Below, in pieces: positions 61,341 to 64,000 of a stretch of 64,000 nucleotides of DNA. Position numbers and translations under genes: made by a program. The DNA comes from Amycolatopsis viridis. Lineage in GTDB: Bacteria > Actinomycetota > Actinomycetes > Mycobacteriales > Pseudonocardiaceae. Each line of letters starts with the position of its first letter. Within the stretch, counting starts at the first letter, position 1. The notes below the pieces were generated by a model. The model saw nothing but the letters and a program-made list of their open reading frames with translations. It did not search any database and was not told the DNA's origin. The stretch covers positions 5,620,262-5,684,261 of the forward strand of contig NZ_JAANOU010000001.1 of NCBI RefSeq assembly GCF_011758765.1. Reading direction: 5' to 3'.

Positions 61341-62507
61341 TCACGTTTGCGGGATGCGGTGTGGGACGAACGCGGCACCGTCGTCGGTGACGAGACCGGC
61401 GGTTTCCCGGATTCCCAGGCCGGCCGCGTTGTCCCCGACGATCCACGCGCCCAGCGCCGGGCGGAACCCGTCGAACTCGGGCAGCGGGTCGAACGCCTGG
61501 TAGACGTAGCCCTCGGCGCCGTAGACGCCGCCCGTCTCGGTCTCGTAGCCGGGCGCGACGATCTGCACGTTCGCGCCCTCGCGGCCCAGCTTCGGCTTGC
61601 GCACGTACTCGGTGAGGATGCCGGGCTGGTCGGCGAACGCGGGCAGCAGGTTCGGGTGACCCGGGTAGTTCTCCCACAGGATCGCCAGCAGCGTCTTGTT
61701 GGACAGCAGCATCTTCCACAGCGGCTCGATCCACAGCGTCCGCGGCAGCGACTCGGCGGCGAAACGGCCGAACTCCTCCTCGACCACCCATTCCCACGGG
61801 TAGAGCTTGACCACGGTGTTCATCGGCGCCTCTTCGAGGTCGACGAACCGCTGGAGCACCGGGTCCCAGCCGATCTCCTCGATCGCCAGCCCCACCGTGT
61901 CCAGGCCGGCCTCGGCGGCGGTCTCCTGCAGGTAGGACGTCGTGATGTGGTCCTCACCGGTGGGGTCGGCGCTGGACCAGGTGAAGTACAGCTCGTTGGT
62001 GGGCAGCTGCCCGCGGATCTCCTGCCAGCGTTCGACCAGCCGCTCGTGCACCGAGTTCCACTGGTCGTCGTCCGGGAACACCGCGGTCTTCCAGTGCCAC
62101 TGCAACACCGACGCCTCCAGCAGCGAGGTCGGCGTGTCGGCGTTGTACTCCAGCAGCTTCGCCGGGCCGCGGCCGTCGTAGCGCAGGTCGAACCGGCCGT
62201 AGACGTGCGGGTCGCGGCGCTTCCACGACTCCGCGATGTGCGGCCACACCCATTCCGGGATGCCGAACTCGCGGTAGCGCTCGGTCAGCACCACGTTGTC
62301 GACGGCCTCCAGGCACATCGAGTGCAGCAGCTCGACGTCGGCCTCCAGGCTGAGCACCTCGTCCATCTCCAGGACGTAGTGCACCGACTCGTCCCAGTAC
62401 GGCCGCTCGTGGCCGGAGCCGTAGCGGGCCGGGGTGCCGAACACCAGGCCCTGCTCCTCGACGATGCGCTGCCAGTCCCGCCGAGGCTGGGCGGTCCCCC
62501 TTCGCAC
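61341..62507 (-). CDS. Glutathionylspermidine-synthase-like ATP-grasp ligase (YgiC/YjfC)
   Basis: 388 residues; the GTG start abuts the preceding TAG. The GSP-synthetase ATP-grasp domain is shown by YGRFDLRYDGRGPAKLLEYNADTPTSLLE, KLYPWEWVVEEEFGR, LLSNKTLLAILWENYPGHPNL, and EYVRKPKLGREGANV, which include the magnesium and ATP ligands. There is no amidase domain. E. coli YgiC relatives form peptide- or polyamine-type amide bonds, but the substrate is not known, and actinobacteria do not make glutathione in general. Confidence 0.9.
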   Translation of the reverse strand: MRRGTAQPRRDWQRIVEEQGLVFGTPARYGSGHERPYWDESVHYVLEMDEVLSLEADVELLHSMCLEAVDNVVLTERYREFGIPEWVWPHIAESWKRRDPHVYGRFDLRYDGRGPAKLLEYNADTPTSLLEASVLQWHWKTAVFPDDDQWNSVHERLVERWQEIRGQLPTNELYFTWSSADPTGEDHITTSYLQETAAEAGLDTVGLAIEEIGWDPVLQRFVDLEEAPMNTVVKLYPWEWVVEEEFGRFAAESLPRTLWIEPLWKMLLSNKTLLAILWENYPGHPNLLPAFADQPGILTEYVRKPKLGREGANVQIVAPGYETETGGVYGAEGYVYQAFDPLPEFDGFRPALGAWIVGDNAAGLGIRETAGLVTDDGAAFVPHRIPQT

Positions 62508-63128
62508 CTAGGATCCCCCGCTCTTCCCGCCACCACCGCTGGTCTTGCCGCTGATGCCGAAACCGCCGCGCTGGACGGTCTTGCCGGAGCTGGTCTTGAC
62601 CGTGGTGTTGCCGGACGGCTTGGTGTAGGTGCCGCCGGACACGGGCTGGCCGATCGCGCCGGTGCCGCCGTAGTTGTAGCGGTACTGCCTGTAACCGCCG
62701 CCGTTGGGGAGCGGGATGAACCAGAACCCGGTGGCCGAGTTGTAGTACCCGCCGTGGCTGGTGGCGTAGCTGTCGTCGCAGTACTCGTCGGGCTGGACCG
62801 TGTTGCTGCCGTCGGTGCAGACGGCGTTGACCGTCTCCCCGGTGCCCGCGACGTACCAGGTCGCCACCACGGCGACCAGGCCGACCGCCACGCCACTGCC
62901 GATCAGCACCTTGCGGCGCGTGGCGGCCTTGCGCGTCGCCTCGGCGTGCGCCTGCTTCGCGGCGGCCACCCTGCGGTTGTGTTCCTCCTCCGCCTTGCGC
63001 CGGGCGCGTTGCTCGGCCAGCGTCGGTTCGCGTGGTGTGGTCGTCGACGGGTCCTGGAACCGCATCGAGCCACGCGGGGGCTGTTCTTCCGGGGGCTCTG
63101 CGGCGCCCGGCGCACCGTCTTCTGTCAT
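62508..63128 (-). CDS. YgiB-like (DUF1190) membrane-anchored protein
   Basis: 206 residues from ATG 63128. A charged coiled-coil-like N-terminus (EQRARRKAEEEHNRRVAAAKQ), one transmembrane helix (about residues 74-92, VLIGSGVAVGLVAVVATWYV), and an extracytoplasmic DUF1190-type domain: CTDGSNTVQPDEYCDDSY, Tyr/Gly-rich, ending TVQRGGFGISGK, like the RGGFG ending of E. coli YgiB, then a Gly/Ser tail. First gene of the three-gene operon; its TAG touches the GTG of the ligase gene. Confidence 0.82.
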   Translation of the reverse strand: MTEDGAPGAAEPPEEQPPRGSMRFQDPSTTTPREPTLAEQRARRKAEEEHNRRVAAAKQAHAEATRKAATRRKVLIGSGVAVGLVAVVATWYVAGTGETVNAVCTDGSNTVQPDEYCDDSYATSHGGYYNSATGFWFIPLPNGGGYRQYRYNYGGTGAIGQPVSGGTYTKPSGNTTVKTSSGKTVQRGGFGISGKTSGGGGKSGGS

Positions 63129-63190
63129 CGCGCTAACCCTAACCACCCGAGGGGTGTCCCGTCCCGCAGACGCAGGCATTATGGGACCCG

Positions 63191-64000
63191 ATGCTGGGAC
63201 ATGGAGTGGAAAAGATCACGCTGCGCACCCGCCTGATCATGGCGGGTGCGTTTCTGGGCGCGATCGTGGCGCTGTCGCTCGACGTCGCCTTCTCGTGGGG
63301 CGGCCCGGTCAGCGGCGGCGGGAAGCCCGACGAGTCCCCGGAGGCGAAGGCGGCGTTCACCGCGGCGCCCGGCAGTTGCGTCACCTGGGCCGCCCAAGAC
63401 ATCTCGGACATCCGCGTCGTCCCGTGCGCCCAGCCGCACCTGTACGAGGTGACGGGCGTGGTGAACATCGGCGACAAGTACCCGCCGAACGCGCCCGCGC
63501 CGACGGTGGACCAGTGGCGGGACATCGCGCTGGAGCGGTGCACCGCGGGGGTGGAGAACTACCTGCACCAGCCCCTCGACCCGTTCGGCCGGTTCACGGT
63601 GAGCGCGTTGCGGCCCGGCAACGACGAATGGGCCGACGGCGACCGCGAGATGCGGTGCGTGCTGCAGTGGGCCGCTCCGGGCGGCAAGCTGGAGCCGATC
63701 ACCGGCGCGGCGGCGGGCCAGTCGCAGTCGGCGGTGTGGGAGCCCGGCACCTGCCTGGCGCTGGCCGACAAGACGGTCGGCAACCCGATCGACTGCGCGC
63801 AGCCGCACTCGTACGAGATCGTCGCGACGCTGGACCTGAAGACGAAGTTCACCGGTGGCTATCCGGCCCAGAACGACCAGAAGACCTGGCTGGACACCGC
63901 GTGCAACAAGGCGGTTCAGGACTACGCGGGACAGGTCGACCTGGCCGCGCAGAAGCTGATCCTCACCTGGGACATCCGGGAGCAGGAGAGCTGGGCCGCC
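63191..64000 (+). CDS. Septum-formation family protein (partial, runs off the window)
   Basis: At least 270 residues, frame open to the window end. After one transmembrane helix (LIMAGAFLGAIVALSLDVAFSW split at residue 17-37), two similar domains follow: GSCVTWAAQDISD...PCAQPHLYEVTGVV and GTCLALADKTVGN...DCAQPHSYEIVATL, the septum-formation pattern with paired cysteines. ATG 63191 is used; GTG 63206 is possible. Divergent from the YgiB-like gene. Confidence 0.82.
   Translation, partial: MLGHGVEKITLRTRLIMAGAFLGAIVALSLDVAFSWGGPVSGGGKPDESPEAKAAFTAAPGSCVTWAAQDISDIRVVPCAQPHLYEVTGVVNIGDKYPPNAPAPTVDQWRDIALERCTAGVENYLHQPLDPFGRFTVSALRPGNDEWADGDREMRCVLQWAAPGGKLEPITGAAAGQSQSAVWEPGTCLALADKTVGNPIDCAQPHSYEIVATLDLKTKFTGGYPAQNDQKTWLDTACNKAVQDYAGQVDLAAQKLILTWDIREQESWAA

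Noticed and set aside
61341..62507. True glutathionylspermidine synthetase.
   Set aside because: No amidase domain, and the operon partners match the YgiC/YjfC branch whose substrate is unknown.

Overview
High-GC actinobacterial chromosome. The gene content (galactan and arabinan synthesis genes, proteasome activator Bpa, IniA/IniC-type dynamins, many GTG starts) and gene order match the Mycobacterium tuberculosis Rv3777-Rv3813 region, but the mycolic-acid genes found there are absent. This fits a member of the Pseudonocardiaceae, most likely Amycolatopsis-like; the assignment is by inference, not by a search.

Layout. 1-7.2 kb: a dynamin-like GTPase pair, then (minus) an HExxH putative peptide hydroxylase translationally coupled to a 62-residue peptide, a tiny membrane protein, and a GntR regulator next to a perfect 12-bp-arm palindrome. 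7.3-11.9 kb: tRNA-Ser(UGA), MarR, a membrane-anchored zinc peptidase, a 1.1-kb gene-free field holding three 135-bp tandem repeats, and a secreted M28 aminopeptidase.

11.9-40.3 kb is the arabinogalactan region: quinone oxidoreductase, PLP-fold protein lacking the PLP lysine, Bpa, the Wzm/Wzt-type ABC exporter, GlfT1, two additional glycosyltransferases, GlfT2, GtrA, DprE1-DprE2, and a minus-strand operon (UDP-galactopyranose mutase, PAP2 phosphatase, DPPR synthase, AftA, an unknown protein, a GT-C enzyme). A HAD hydrolase, an AftB-like GT-C enzyme and a DUF6541 membrane protein follow. Together these make and export the galactan and supply and polymerise arabinofuranose. DprE1 has serine at the position of the benzothiazinone-reactive cysteine.

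40.2-48.5 kb is an unusual gene set: LpxA-like N/O-acyltransferase, acyl carrier protein, FabG-like SDR, AMP ligase, LuxE and LuxC homologues and a flippase-like protein, divergent from a DegT aminotransferase and a Gfo/Idh oxidoreductase. The last two with LpxA recall GnnA-GnnB-LpxA, which make UDP-GlcNAc3N and N-acylate it. This is the best candidate here for an undescribed pathway: an acylated diamino sugar in a Gram-positive. 48.5-55.5 kb carries an MFS/AraC pair and a second sugar cluster (hexapeptide acyltransferase, GT4, epimerase, DegT) with an LhgO-like oxidase.

55.5-64 kb: DUF3558 lipoprotein, serS, a PRC-barrel/DUF2382 stress protein, an SDR pseudogene beside an intact MarR and its probable operator, a haloalkane dehalogenase-like hydrolase, a YgiB/YgiC/DUF350 operon, and a septum-formation protein that runs off the window. 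Two convergent intergenic regions (27.06 and 55.5 kb) carry the same family of 21-bp repeats arranged as direct units followed by inverted units.
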